A stretch of DNA of 64,000 bases. Source: Arthrobacter rhombi. Its GTDB lineage: Bacteria > Actinomycetota > Actinomycetes > Actinomycetales > Micrococcaceae. The position numbers and the translations under genes were made by a program. The notes under the pieces were generated by a model. It had not been told where the DNA came from. It saw nothing but the letters and a program-made list of their open reading frames with translations, and did not search any database. Positions 1 through 9,379 of this stretch are shown here, in pieces (within the stretch, counting starts at the first letter, position 1; every line of letters starts with the position of its first letter). The stretch lies in assembly GCF_900163545.1 (NCBI RefSeq), contig NZ_FUHW01000038.1, positions 186,001-250,000 on the forward strand, given 5' to 3'.

Positions 1-1166
1 GGCTGAAGGCCACCCGGGCCGATGAGCTACGCACCTTTGCCAGTGCGATCTCCCGCGCCCGTGAACGCCTCGTGTGCATCGGGGTTGCCTCCGAGGACCA
101 GCAACCGTCCCAGTTCCTGGATGTGGTCCTGCCCTGGACCGACCAGGAGACCCCGCGACCGATCACCGCGGTGCCGCGTGAACGCACGTTGGCTTCCCTG
201 GTGGCCCTGCTGCGTCAGCGCATTGAAGCCGGCAGCACGGAGCCGGAAGGCGGACAGACGGCCGTCGATGCGGCGGCCGTGCTGGCACGTTTGGCAGATC
301 AACCCGAGCACGTGCGGGGAGCTGCCCCGGCCGAATGGTGGGGGCTTTTGCCGGCCAGTACCGACGGGCCGGTGAACCCCGAAGGGGAGCCGGTTCGGGT
401 TTCACCCTCGCGGGTCCAAGCCGCCCTGGAATCGCCTCTTGACTGGTTCGTCCAGGCGGCGGGTGGGGAGCCCGCGACGGATCTGGCCCGCAGTCTGGGG
501 ACCCTGGTGCATGCCATCGCCGAGGACCTGCCGGCAGCCACCGGGAACGAATATCTGGAGGAACTGGATCGGCGGTGGCCTGACCTTGATCTGCCGTCGA
601 ACTGGGAAACCGCCAAGGACCATGAGCGCGCCGAAACGATGCTGCGCAAATTGGCCCAATACGCGATTCTCATGCGTAGCCACGACCGCACACTTCTGGC
701 CAGGGAACAAGCCTTTGACGTCGAAATAACCGATGCAGACATCACGGTCAGACTGCGCGGGGTCATCGACCGGCTGGAAATCGACGCGGCGGGCCGTGCG
801 TATGTGATCGACCTTAAGACCGGAAAATCGGCGCCGACGAAGGCCGACGTTGAACGCAACCCCCAGCTGGGCAGCTACCAGGCAGCCGTGCTGGCGGGGG
901 GACTGGGAGCAGATCTGCCGCAGCAGCCCGGAGGCGCAGCGCTCGTCCAATTGGGTACCACGACGAAGAGCCCCGGAGAGCAGGCCCAGGAACCCGTCGG
1001 CGACGAGGACTGGGCCACACCGCTGGTGCTGACCGCTGCCCGATTGATGGCCGGCAACGAATTCCACACTCGGCATGATCCCTCGAAGGCAGGTCGCAGT
1101 GGCAGCGGCTGCCGGTTGCCGTCGGTGTGCCCCTTATGCGCTGAAGGACGGCAGGTGACCGAATGA
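1..1166 (+). CDS. adnA: AdnA C-terminal fragment: helicase-nuclease subunit with PD-(D/E)XK domain
   Basis: Partial: the reading frame is open from the left edge (frame starting at base 3), giving the last ~387 codons. It holds the end of a UvrD-like motor (ISRARERLVC) and a RecB-type nuclease domain with the signature VIDLKTGK followed by QLGSYQAAV near bases 800-890. AdnA pairs with AdnB to resect double-strand breaks in actinobacteria (family knowledge). The stop overlaps the adnB start as ATGA, so the two are translationally coupled, as expected for a heterodimer. Near the C-terminus the cysteines are spaced C-x5-C-x2-C, and the position where relatives usually have the first Fe-S cysteine (before PLDWF, bases 432-434) is serine, so the cluster site looks incomplete. 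Confidence 0.9.
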   Translation, partial: LKATRADELRTFASAISRARERLVCIGVASEDQQPSQFLDVVLPWTDQETPRPITAVPRERTLASLVALLRQRIEAGSTEPEGGQTAVDAAAVLARLADQPEHVRGAAPAEWWGLLPASTDGPVNPEGEPVRVSPSRVQAALESPLDWFVQAAGGEPATDLARSLGTLVHAIAEDLPAATGNEYLEELDRRWPDLDLPSNWETAKDHERAETMLRKLAQYAILMRSHDRTLLAREQAFDVEITDADITVRLRGVIDRLEIDAAGRAYVIDLKTGKSAPTKADVERNPQLGSYQAAVLAGGLGADLPQQPGGAALVQLGTTTKSPGEQAQEPVGDEDWATPLVLTAARLMAGNEFHTRHDPSKAGRSGSGCRLPSVCPLCAEGRQVTE

Positions 1167-4100
1167 ACCACGAGCACGAACCGGCATATCCGGAGGAGAG
1201 CTCCGTTGTGGATCACCGCTACACACCGGAGGAGCTGGCCGATCTGCTGGGCCAGCACCAGCCCACCGCTGAGCAGTCGGCCATCATTTCCTCAGAGCTG
1301 GCACCCATGCTCGTCATTGCCGGCGCCGGATCGGGTAAAACGGCCACCATGGCCGACCGGGTGGTCTGGCTCGTAGCCAACGGTCAGGTCAGACCAGATC
1401 AGATCCTCGGGGTCACCTTCACCCGCAAGGCTGCCGGTGAGCTGGCGCAACGCATCCGGGCGCAGTTGGTCCGCCTGGCCGAAAGCGGGATCCTTCCCGA
1501 GGGCGAAGACGACGCCCTGCTGGAACCTGAGGTCTCGACCTACCATTCCTATGCCAACACGCTGGTGCAAGATCATGGTTTGCGGATTGGCGTCGAATCG
1601 GACACCACCTTGCTCGGTAGCGCCCAGGCCTGGCAGCTGTCCTTGAAGGTCGTTCAGGAATACGACGGCGAATACGAGCATCTGCGGGTGGCTAAGTCCA
1701 CGCTGGTGGACGCCGTCGTGCAGTTCGCCGGCGAATGCGCCGAACACCTCGTGGACCCCCTCGAAGCCCGCGAGCATGTGCTCGCCGAAGTCGAACACTT
1801 TTCCGCGCTGCCCTACCGGGTGGGCAAGGAGGCCAAACCCTCGCAACCTGCGCTCAAGCTCGTGGATAAGCTCAGGACCCGGGCGACGGTGGCCGACCTT
1901 GCCGTGCGCTACGCCCGGGCGAAGGCCGAACGCAATGTGCTCGATTACGGAGACCTGGTGGCCCTGGCAGCCCGCATCGCCAGAACCGTGCCCACTGCCG
2001 GGGAGATCGAACGTGAACGGTTCAAGGTGGTGTTGCTTGACGAATTCCAGGACACCTCCCACGCCCAGATGGTCCTCTTTTCCCAACTATTCGCCGGGGG
2101 CCATGCGGTGACGGCGGTCGGGGACCCCAACCAGTCCATCTACGGTTTCCGGGGGGCCTCGGCCGGCCAACTCTTCCGTTTCCCCCAGGAGTTCCCGGCC
2201 ACCGGCCCCGACGGCGGGCTCACTCCCTCGGCCGTCGCGTTCCTGACCACCGCCTGGCGCAACTCGGTCAATGTTCTCGAAGCCGCCAATGCCGTCTCGG
2301 CGCCCCTGAATCGCGAGGACCCGAACCGGGCCTCCCCTTCGATAGCCGTCCCTGCTCTGGTCCACAGTCCCTTCGCAGGAACCGGCAGGGTTGAACTCGC
2401 CCGCTTCGCCACCAGCGCCGACGAAGCGGCAGCCCTCGCCAACAGGCTGCTGACCGAACGCGGGGCCTTCACCTCCGCCCAGGGGCGGCATCCGACCATG
2501 GCGGTACTCTGCCGAACCCGCGCCGCACTCGCGGGCATCGCCGAGGCCTTGGCCCACCGCAATATCCCCTACGAGATTGTCGGGTTGGGCGGGTTGCTGG
2601 CCATGCCAGAGGTCGTCGACCTCGTGTCGACCCTCCGCGTCCTGGTCGACCCGCTGCGCTCCGATGCCCTGTTGCGGTTGCTGGCCGGTGCCCGGTGGAG
2701 GCTGGGCCCGGCTGATCTGATGGCCTTCGCTGACTGGTCCCGGTTCCTGGCCCGACGTCGTGAAGCAGCCATCCGCCAGGCCCGTGAGATTGATACCGTC
2801 ACCGCAGACAGCGCTGCGGTGGACAGCCAGACCGAGGCACGCAGCGAGCTGGCAGAGGAGGCCAGCCTCATCGAAGCACTGGACCGGCTGCCCCCACCCG
2901 AGTGGACGTCTTCGGCCGGCAGGACGCTGACCACCACCGCTTTGAATCGCCTGTACGCGCTCCAAGCAGAGATCCGTTATTTGCGCAGCTTCGCCGACGA
3001 CGACTTGCCGACCCTGCTCCACGAGGTTGAACGCACGTTGTTGCTCGACATCGAAGTCGCCGCGAAACCCGGGGTCGGCATCCACACGGCCCGGCGGCAC
3101 CTTGACGCTTTTGCCGACGTCGCCGCCGGATACTCCGATACCGACCTCGGTGCCGATCTGGCTGGATTCCTGGTCTGGCTGGATGCCGCGGCGGCCAAGG
3201 AAGGCGGGCTGGAGATCGTCCAGCAGGAAGCCAGCAGCGAAGCCGTCCAACTGTTGACCATCCACGCTTCCAAGGGCCTGGAATGGGATGTCGTGGCGAT
3301 ACCGGGGATGAACGAGGGGATCTTCCCCTCGTCGACGGATTCCCGCTGGACCAAGGAAGACGGCTCCCTGCCCTGGCCGCTGCGGGGAGACCGAAACGAC
3401 CTGCCCCAGTGGGATACCGATCAGCCCAGCCTCTTCGAGGCCGTCGCCGCCGAGGGGACCTTTCGCGATGACGTTCTAGCGCACGGGGAAAACGAGGAAC
3501 GACGATTGGCCTATGTCGCCCTGACCCGGGCGAAGGATCTGCTGTTGTGCTCGGCCACGGTGTGGACCGGATCGCGGTCCAAACCGACCCAACCCTCGGT
3601 GTTCCTGAACGAACTGCTCCCCTTGGCCCAGGGGCCGACCCCGCGAGCTACCAGGATCGACTGGTGCGAGGACGACCAGGCGCCCGAGGCAAACCCCTTC
3701 CGGGAGGAACCACTCGAATCCAGCTGGCCCTACGACCCGCTCGAAGGCCCCGAGGTGTTCCGGGCCGGGGAGGCCCAAGCTAAATCACCGGGCCGCCGCG
3801 GGCCGCTCGAGGCAGCAGCGGCGCGAGTCCTTGAACAGCTCGAACTCCGGGGCGGGATCGGGCATGACGACGATGCCCCGGTGACCACCGACGTCGGCCA
3901 GGCATGGAACCACGAAGCCTCGTTATTGTTGGCAGCACGTCGAGAACGTGAGGCATCGCGGGAGGCCGCGGCGGTCCCCGAACACGTCCGTGCCTCGCTT
4001 TTCGTGGATCTGGCCACCGATGCCGGACAGGTCTTGGGCCAATTGCGCCGACCGGTCCCGCGGCGTCCCGGCGTTGCCGCTCGAAAGGGCACCGCTTTCC

Positions 4101-4594
4101 ACGCCTGGGTCGAGGAGCATTACGGCTCCACCGGGATGCTTGATTTGGGGGAGTTCCCGGGGGCAGCCGATGCCTATGTGGAGGACATGTACGGGCTGGA
4201 GGACATGAAGGCCGAATTCCTGGCCTCCGAATGGGCTTCCCGACAGCCGGCCTTCGTTGAGGTCCCGTTGGAGACCCGGGTCGGACCGGTGAGCGTCCGC
4301 GGGCGGATCGACGCGGTGTTCAAGGACACCAACGCCGACGGGCGAACCGTGTGGACGCTGGTGGATTGGAAGACCGGGCGAGTGCCCACCGGAAGGGATC
4401 TGGAGGTCAAGTCCCTCCAGCTGGCGGTCTACCGTTTGGGATGGTCTCGACTGCATGATCTGCCCTTGGAAGATGTCGAGGCGGCGTTCTACTATGTCGG
4501 CCAGGGACGGACGATCCGGCCCGCAAGGTTGGCCGATGCCGACGAGCTCGAAGAACTGATCACGACCTCCATGGCCGGACCAGGCTCGAACTGA
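1163..4594 (+). CDS. adnB: AdnB: UvrD-family ATP-dependent helicase-nuclease
   Basis: 1143 aa, the usual size for AdnB. Walker A GAGSGKT lies at residues 54-60, Walker B DEFQDT at 293-298 and the superfamily 1 motif TIHASKGLEWDVVAIPG near 700. The C-terminal RecB-like nuclease has LVDWKTG with Asp1068 and Lys1070, then QLAVYRLGW. With AdnA it forms the actinobacterial counterpart of RecBCD/AddAB (family knowledge); it acts on DNA ends in the cytoplasm. The ATG overlaps the adnA stop by 4 bp. It converges on the phosphotransferase gene with only 3 bp between stops. Confidence 0.93.
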   Translation: MNHEHEPAYPEESSVVDHRYTPEELADLLGQHQPTAEQSAIISSELAPMLVIAGAGSGKTATMADRVVWLVANGQVRPDQILGVTFTRKAAGELAQRIRAQLVRLAESGILPEGEDDALLEPEVSTYHSYANTLVQDHGLRIGVESDTTLLGSAQAWQLSLKVVQEYDGEYEHLRVAKSTLVDAVVQFAGECAEHLVDPLEAREHVLAEVEHFSALPYRVGKEAKPSQPALKLVDKLRTRATVADLAVRYARAKAERNVLDYGDLVALAARIARTVPTAGEIERERFKVVLLDEFQDTSHAQMVLFSQLFAGGHAVTAVGDPNQSIYGFRGASAGQLFRFPQEFPATGPDGGLTPSAVAFLTTAWRNSVNVLEAANAVSAPLNREDPNRASPSIAVPALVHSPFAGTGRVELARFATSADEAAALANRLLTERGAFTSAQGRHPTMAVLCRTRAALAGIAEALAHRNIPYEIVGLGGLLAMPEVVDLVSTLRVLVDPLRSDALLRLLAGARWRLGPADLMAFADWSRFLARRREAAIRQAREIDTVTADSAAVDSQTEARSELAEEASLIEALDRLPPPEWTSSAGRTLTTTALNRLYALQAEIRYLRSFADDDLPTLLHEVERTLLLDIEVAAKPGVGIHTARRHLDAFADVAAGYSDTDLGADLAGFLVWLDAAAAKEGGLEIVQQEASSEAVQLLTIHASKGLEWDVVAIPGMNEGIFPSSTDSRWTKEDGSLPWPLRGDRNDLPQWDTDQPSLFEAVAAEGTFRDDVLAHGENEERRLAYVALTRAKDLLLCSATVWTGSRSKPTQPSVFLNELLPLAQGPTPRATRIDWCEDDQAPEANPFREEPLESSWPYDPLEGPEVFRAGEAQAKSPGRRGPLEAAAARVLEQLELRGGIGHDDDAPVTTDVGQAWNHEASLLLAARREREASREAAAVPEHVRASLFVDLATDAGQVLGQLRRPVPRRPGVAARKGTAFHAWVEEHYGSTGMLDLGEFPGAADAYVEDMYGLEDMKAEFLASEWASRQPAFVEVPLETRVGPVSVRGRIDAVFKDTNADGRTVWTLVDWKTGRVPTGRDLEVKSLQLAVYRLGWSRLHDLPLEDVEAAFYYVGQGRTIRPARLADADELEELITTSMAGPGSN

Positions 4595-4597
4595 GAA

Positions 4598-6085
4598 TTA
4601 CTTCGACTCCCCGGAAGGCCCTGCCTCGTCCAAGGACTCGATGACGATCATCGGCATCGCATCGGTCTCGGGGCCGGAGGCCAAGGAGCCCGACGGCGAC
4701 CCGTCCTCCGCCCCGGCGGCTGAGCCGTCGGTCCCGGATGATTGCTCATCGTCGAAGTCACTGTCGCGCAGGAAAGCCGGTTCCTCATCATCGGCTGCCG
4801 CTGAACCCTCATTCTCTGCTGCTTCGTGGGGATCAGCACCGGGTACGGTGTCGGAATCCTCGGGGTCCATGGCGTCCGTGGTGGACGATGCCTCCCCGTC
4901 CGCGGTCGCGGCGTCGTCGGCGTCTTCGTCGCCGGTCGGCCTCCCCGGCGATACGGGGGCGACCTGTGGCTTCGGCGGCACTACCGGGTGGGGAGGTGCA
5001 TCCGCGACACGCTCTTCGGAGGCTGTTTGCGAATGATCTCCGAGATTTTCGTCGTGGCCGGGCTCTGCAACTTCCGACGCATCGGTCGCCGCTGGGGCTT
5101 CGTCGTCCGTGGGGACCGGCTGCCCATGGATATCCATGCGGGGAGGTTCCACGATGCTGATCGGCTGGCCCCCGTACTCGGAGATGTCCTCGTCGAGGTC
5201 GCGGAGCATCTGCTCGCCTTCGGCAATGCGTTCGGCGTCGTTGGTCGCCAGGCCGCGCGAAAGCCACTGGGCCAGCGCGAATTCCGCGGCCAGGGCGGCA
5301 CGGCGCATGATGTGCGGGTCGGCCAACTCTCCGCGTGCAGCGGTATAAGCCTCGATCACCGTGTCGGTGAAGGACTGCTCGTGGGCGGCAGCGAGCCAAG
5401 CGAAATCGTCGGCCGGGTCACCGATACGGACATCGGTCCACCCAATGACCGCTGCCACCTTGCCATGTTCGATCAGCAGGTTCTCCTCATGAAGATCACC
5501 ATGCACCACGCGGGGGTTGAACCGCCACAGGGCCACATCCTCCAAGGCATGCTCCCAACGACGCAGCAGACGCGGAGGAATGCGGCCCGTCATGGCCGCC
5601 TGATCCAGCTCGTTGAGTTTCCGCTGGCGGAATTCGTCGGCCGTGTAGACGGGCAGGTCGGCTCGATCGACCAGTTCCTCGGGCAGCGCATGGATGGCGG
5701 CGATGATGCGACCGATATCGGCCGCAGTGGAACCACCGGCGGCCACCAGTTCGTCGAGGTCCATCACCTGCCCGGGGAGGTGGTTGTAGACGAAGGTACG
5801 CAGGCTGCCCTGACGAACGGTCCCGGCCACGGAGGGCAGCCGGAAGGGCAGGGATGCGCGAATGCCGGGAGTGAAGGACCGCAGCGCTGTCAGCTCGGTT
5901 TCCAGCCGCATGCTGGATTCCTCGTGCCGAGGAGAACGCACTCTCCAGCGGTTCTTTTGTGCGTCGATGATCAACGCGGAATCAAAATCATCGGGATCAT
6001 CCGGGATGCCGGCGACGCGAGCAGGGGTCAACCCGGGCACCGCTGCGGTCGCGATGGCGGCCAGTTCCATGGGAGATCGTTTCAC
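4598..6085 (-). CDS. APH-like phosphotransferase with acidic tail
   Basis: 495 aa from a GTG start (V-K-R-S-P-M-E-L-A-A). I chose this start because TACGGT ends 7 bp upstream, fitting a leaderless transcript, and because the upstream extension does not look like family sequence. The kinase core ends around residue 300 and has the catalytic loop HGDLHEENLL at 195-204. The metal-binding position, usually VIDW, reads VIGW (Gly215), although DPADD follows. Residues ~320-495 are a low-complexity Glu/Asp/Ser/Ala-rich tail, probably disordered. The substrate is unknown; the fold covers aminoglycoside, macrolide, choline and sugar kinases. It is divergent from nudC. Confidence 0.8.
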   Translation of the reverse strand: MKRSPMELAAIATAAVPGLTPARVAGIPDDPDDFDSALIIDAQKNRWRVRSPRHEESSMRLETELTALRSFTPGIRASLPFRLPSVAGTVRQGSLRTFVYNHLPGQVMDLDELVAAGGSTAADIGRIIAAIHALPEELVDRADLPVYTADEFRQRKLNELDQAAMTGRIPPRLLRRWEHALEDVALWRFNPRVVHGDLHEENLLIEHGKVAAVIGWTDVRIGDPADDFAWLAAAHEQSFTDTVIEAYTAARGELADPHIMRRAALAAEFALAQWLSRGLATNDAERIAEGEQMLRDLDEDISEYGGQPISIVEPPRMDIHGQPVPTDDEAPAATDASEVAEPGHDENLGDHSQTASEERVADAPPHPVVPPKPQVAPVSPGRPTGDEDADDAATADGEASSTTDAMDPEDSDTVPGADPHEAAENEGSAAADDEEPAFLRDSDFDDEQSSGTDGSAAGAEDGSPSGSLASGPETDAMPMIVIESLDEAGPSGESK

Positions 6086-6092
6086 GTACACA

Positions 6093-6098
6093 ACCGTA
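6093..6098 (-). promoter_or_regulatory. -10 element for the phosphotransferase (leaderless)
   Basis: TACGGT on the minus strand, followed by 7 nt and the GTG start at 6085. Spacing fits transcription starting at or next to the start codon. No clear -35 seen. Confidence 0.5.
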
Positions 6099-6282
6099 TG
6101 CCGCGAAGTGCCTTGCGGCCACGCCTCCCGGGCGGCGAGTCGCCCGAATGACGGGCAGTGCACAGGTAATACACAACCAATGTGCAGGCGCAGGGTTCGG
6201 GGTGCCCTCCGTTCGACTCCCGGAGGGAGCAGGACGTCCACAGGGGTGACCTGCGGATATGCGGGCCGGGGGTCAACCTCAG

Positions 6283-6288
6283 TACGGT
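6283..6288 (+). promoter_or_regulatory. -10 element for nudC (leaderless)
   Basis: TACGGT, 6 nt, then ATG at 6295. This decides the nudC start over an in-frame upstream candidate at 6259. Confidence 0.55.
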
Positions 6289-6294
6289 AGGAGC

Positions 6295-7245
6295 ATGACT
6301 TCTTCCCCGGATCCCGTTGCCGCTGCCGCTACTGATCTCCCGCTCCTGGGTCGCCTGCCCTTGGCCCGGACCGAGGTGGACCGGGGATGCGAGCGTCGAC
6401 AGGACGAGGGATGGCTTGCTTCCCTGCTGGGCGACGTCGAAACCCGGGTCCTGCTGCTGGTGAAGGGGCGTACTCCTGTCCGTGACGGTGAGTTGGCCCT
6501 CGTCGGGACCGATGGGCTGCCGGCTGACTGCCGCTTGGTGTATCTGGGACGCTCGGGCGAACGTGAGATCGTGTTGGCCGACCTCGCCACAGCTCCTGAG
6601 AAGGGGCTCGCGGAGGGCGACTGGCTGGGACTGCGCGACGTCGCAGCCGGGCTGGGCGCCCGGGACGCCGGTTTATTCGTCGAGGCGGTCGCCATTGCCA
6701 ACTGGCATGCCAGCCACACGCATTGCCCGCGGTGTGGAACGCCGACCGACGTCGTGCACAGCGGGTGGGTCAGGGTGTGCCCGAAGGATGGGTCTCAACA
6801 CTTTCCGCGCACCGATCCTGCGGTGATCGTGGCCATTACCGATGCCGAGGACCGGCTGCTCCTCGGTGCCAACGCCCAATGGGGTGGGCGGCGGTACTCG
6901 ACTCTGGCTGGTTTTGTGGAGCCGGGGGAGTCCCTGGAGGAAGCGGTCGAACGCGAGATCGGGGAGGAGGCCGACGTGAGGGTTCATTCCATCCGTTACG
7001 CCGGGTCGCAACCTTGGCCGTTCCCGTGTTCGCTCATGCTCGGCTTTACGGCGAAAGCGGAAACCCCCCAGGTAGCCCCCGACGGCGAAGAGATCATTGA
7101 TCTGCGCTGGTTCACCCGGGAGGAATTGGCCCGAGAAGTCACCGACGGCACGATCGGCGTCCCCTCGGGAGTTTCGATCTCCAGCGCCCTCATCGAACAT
7201 TGGTACGGTGGGCCGCTGCCCGAACCGCGCCGGATGGAGAACTAA
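6295..7245 (+). CDS. nudC: NAD(+) diphosphatase / RNA NAD decapping-type Nudix hydrolase
   Basis: 316 aa. It has a zinc-ribbon region (CPRCG, later VCPKDG) followed by PRTDPAVIVAI, a complete Nudix box GFVEPGESLEEAVEREIGEE starting at residue 206, and the NudC hallmark SQPWPFPCSLM after it. The family hydrolyses NADH/NAD to NMNH/NMN and AMP and can remove NAD caps from RNA. Only three of the four classical zinc cysteines are present; the fourth position lies in VCPKDGSQHF, where His may substitute, as also in mycobacterial relatives. The ATG at 6295 follows a leaderless-type -10. It ends 4 bp before uvrD2, its usual actinobacterial neighbour. Confidence 0.93.
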   Translation: MTSSPDPVAAAATDLPLLGRLPLARTEVDRGCERRQDEGWLASLLGDVETRVLLLVKGRTPVRDGELALVGTDGLPADCRLVYLGRSGEREIVLADLATAPEKGLAEGDWLGLRDVAAGLGARDAGLFVEAVAIANWHASHTHCPRCGTPTDVVHSGWVRVCPKDGSQHFPRTDPAVIVAITDAEDRLLLGANAQWGGRRYSTLAGFVEPGESLEEAVEREIGEEADVRVHSIRYAGSQPWPFPCSLMLGFTAKAETPQVAPDGEEIIDLRWFTREELAREVTDGTIGVPSGVSISSALIEHWYGGPLPEPRRMEN

Positions 7246-7249
7246 ACGC

Positions 7250-9370
7250 ATGCCCACCTTGGAAGAGCGGATCCTCGCTGGCCTCGACGAGGAGCAGCGG
7301 ACCGTGGCCACCACGCTCAACGGGCCTCTCTGTGTCCTGGCCGGTGCCGGAACGGGCAAGACCCGCGCCATCACCCACCGCATCGCCTACGGTGTGCACA
7401 CCTCCGTGTATAAACCCAACCAGGTTCTGGCCGTGACCTTCACGTCCCGGGCTGCCAGTGAAATGCGCACCCGGCTGCGTGATCTGGAGGCCGGTGGCGT
7501 CCAGGCACGCACGTTCCACGCGGCGGCCTTGCGCCAACTACAGTACTTTTGGCCGCAGGCCATCGGCGGACAGCTGCCCTCGATTGTGGGGCACAAAGCC
7601 CAACTCGTCGCCGAGGCAGCCCGCCGACTGCGGATCTCCACCGACCGGGCCTCCATCCGGGATATGGCAGCCGAAATCGAATGGGCCAAAGTCTCGATGC
7701 ACACCCCTGAGGGGTATGTTGCGGCGGCCTCGGGCCGAGCCGAAGCGGCCGGGCTGGACCCCCGGACCGTGGCCCGGCTCTTCCAGTCCTATGAGGACGT
7801 GAAATCCGATCGCCACGTGATCGACTTCGAGGACGTGCTGCTGTTGACCGTGGGCATCCTGGACGAGGACCCTCGGGTGGCTGCATCGGTACGCGAGCAA
7901 TACCGGCATTTCGTCGTCGATGAGTACCAGGACGTCTCCCCGCTGCAACAGCGGCTGCTCAAACTCTGGCTCGGCGGACGTGACGAACTCTGTGTGGTCG
8001 GAGACGCCAGCCAGACCATCTACTCATTCACCGGCGCCACCCCGGCCCATCTGCTCGACTTCACCCTCGAATATCCACAAGCCCCCGTGGTCCGCCTGAT
8101 CCGCGATTACCGCTCCACCCCCCAGGTCGTGAGCCTGGCCAACAACCTCCTCGCTTCGCGCCGCCTCGAACAGGGTGTCGCCGGTCGCGACGTGCAGTGG
8201 GCTGCACCCCTCGAGCTGCTCGCCCAGCGTGATCCGGGGCCCGAACCCGACTTCACCGAATGCAGCGATGACGAGGCGGAGGCCGCCCATGTGGCCCGAA
8301 GCATCGGCACACTGATCCAGGAGGGGGTGGAACCGGCACAGATCGCTGTGCTCTTCCGGACGAATGGACAATCCGAGGCCTTCGAGCAGGCCCTCTCGGG
8401 CGCGGGAATCGGCTACCAGTTGCGCGGTGGGGAACGCTTCTTCCAACGCCGCGAAGTCCGTGACGCAGTCCTGGCCCTGCGGGCTGCCTCCCGTCAGCCG
8501 GCGGACGACGCCGTCCCGCAGCTGTGCCGCGATGTCCTCGCCTCCTTGGGCTACTCTGCGCAAGCCCCCACCAGTGGAGGGGCGGTGCGTGAACGTTGGG
8601 AATCCCTCTCGGCCCTCGTGGCGCTCGCCGACGAACTCTCCGCAGCACGGGCCGACCGGGAAACACCGTTCACGTTGCTGGAATTCGTGGCCGAACTCGA
8701 CGAGCGGGCGTCCACCCAACATGCACCGACGGTCCAAGGCGTCACCCTGGCTTCTTTGCACTCGGCTAAGGGGCTGGAATGGGACGCAGTGTTCCTGGTC
8801 GGGCTCAGTGAAGGTCTGATGCCCATCTCCTTCGCCGAGGACCAGGGAGACTACGACGAGGAACGCCGGTTGCTCTATGTGGGGATCACCCGGGCCCGAA
8901 AGCATTTGTCGCTGACCTGGTCCACGGCGCGGACGCCGGGTGGCCGCGCCAGCCGGCGGCCCTCACGCTTCCTGGACGGATTGCGTCCGGCCTCGTCCTC
9001 GCGGACCACGGCCCGGCCCGCGGGCGGCAGTTCCAAACGGCGCAAGGCCGCCACCCCGCCAACCTGCCGGGTGTGTGGAACCCTGCTGGGCAGTCCCGCC
9101 GAACGTAAACTCGGTCGTTGCCTCGACTGCCCCTCAAGCTATGACGAAGCCGTCTATGAGGCTTTGCGTGAATGGAGGCTGAAAACCTCCAAGGAGGCAG
9201 AAGTGCCGGCGTTCGTTGTCTTTACCGACGCAACACTGATGGCCATTGCCGAAGCCATGCCGGGAGACCCTTCGGCCTTGTCGAAAGTCTCCGGCGTCGG
9301 TTCGGCCAAGCTGGAACGCTACGGGCAGGACGTCCTGGACATCCTGGGCGCCGGCACGGCCCCGGCCTGA
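7250..9370 (+). CDS. uvrD2: UvrD2: superfamily 1 DNA helicase with HRDC domain
   Basis: 706 aa from ATG 7250, which has GGAGA about ten bases upstream, inside the end of nudC. Walker A GAGTGKT lies at residues 32-38, Walker B VVDEYQDVSPLQ near 220 and LHSAKGLEWDAVFLVG near 500. The C-terminal part has the UvrD2-specific tetracysteine module (CRVC then CLDC) and a terminal HRDC domain. It is a 3'-5' helicase of DNA repair, related to mycobacterial UvrD2. Its stop is 9 bp from the convergent ThiF-like gene. Confidence 0.93.
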   Translation: MPTLEERILAGLDEEQRTVATTLNGPLCVLAGAGTGKTRAITHRIAYGVHTSVYKPNQVLAVTFTSRAASEMRTRLRDLEAGGVQARTFHAAALRQLQYFWPQAIGGQLPSIVGHKAQLVAEAARRLRISTDRASIRDMAAEIEWAKVSMHTPEGYVAAASGRAEAAGLDPRTVARLFQSYEDVKSDRHVIDFEDVLLLTVGILDEDPRVAASVREQYRHFVVDEYQDVSPLQQRLLKLWLGGRDELCVVGDASQTIYSFTGATPAHLLDFTLEYPQAPVVRLIRDYRSTPQVVSLANNLLASRRLEQGVAGRDVQWAAPLELLAQRDPGPEPDFTECSDDEAEAAHVARSIGTLIQEGVEPAQIAVLFRTNGQSEAFEQALSGAGIGYQLRGGERFFQRREVRDAVLALRAASRQPADDAVPQLCRDVLASLGYSAQAPTSGGAVRERWESLSALVALADELSAARADRETPFTLLEFVAELDERASTQHAPTVQGVTLASLHSAKGLEWDAVFLVGLSEGLMPISFAEDQGDYDEERRLLYVGITRARKHLSLTWSTARTPGGRASRRPSRFLDGLRPASSSRTTARPAGGSSKRRKAATPPTCRVCGTLLGSPAERKLGRCLDCPSSYDEAVYEALREWRLKTSKEAEVPAFVVFTDATLMAIAEAMPGDPSALSKVSGVGSAKLERYGQDVLDILGAGTAPA

Positions 9371-9379
9371 GCGAACCCG

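Noticed and set aside
4826..6151. A 441-codon open frame on the plus strand
   Set aside because: It overlaps the phosphotransferase, which has a catalytic loop and a promoter.
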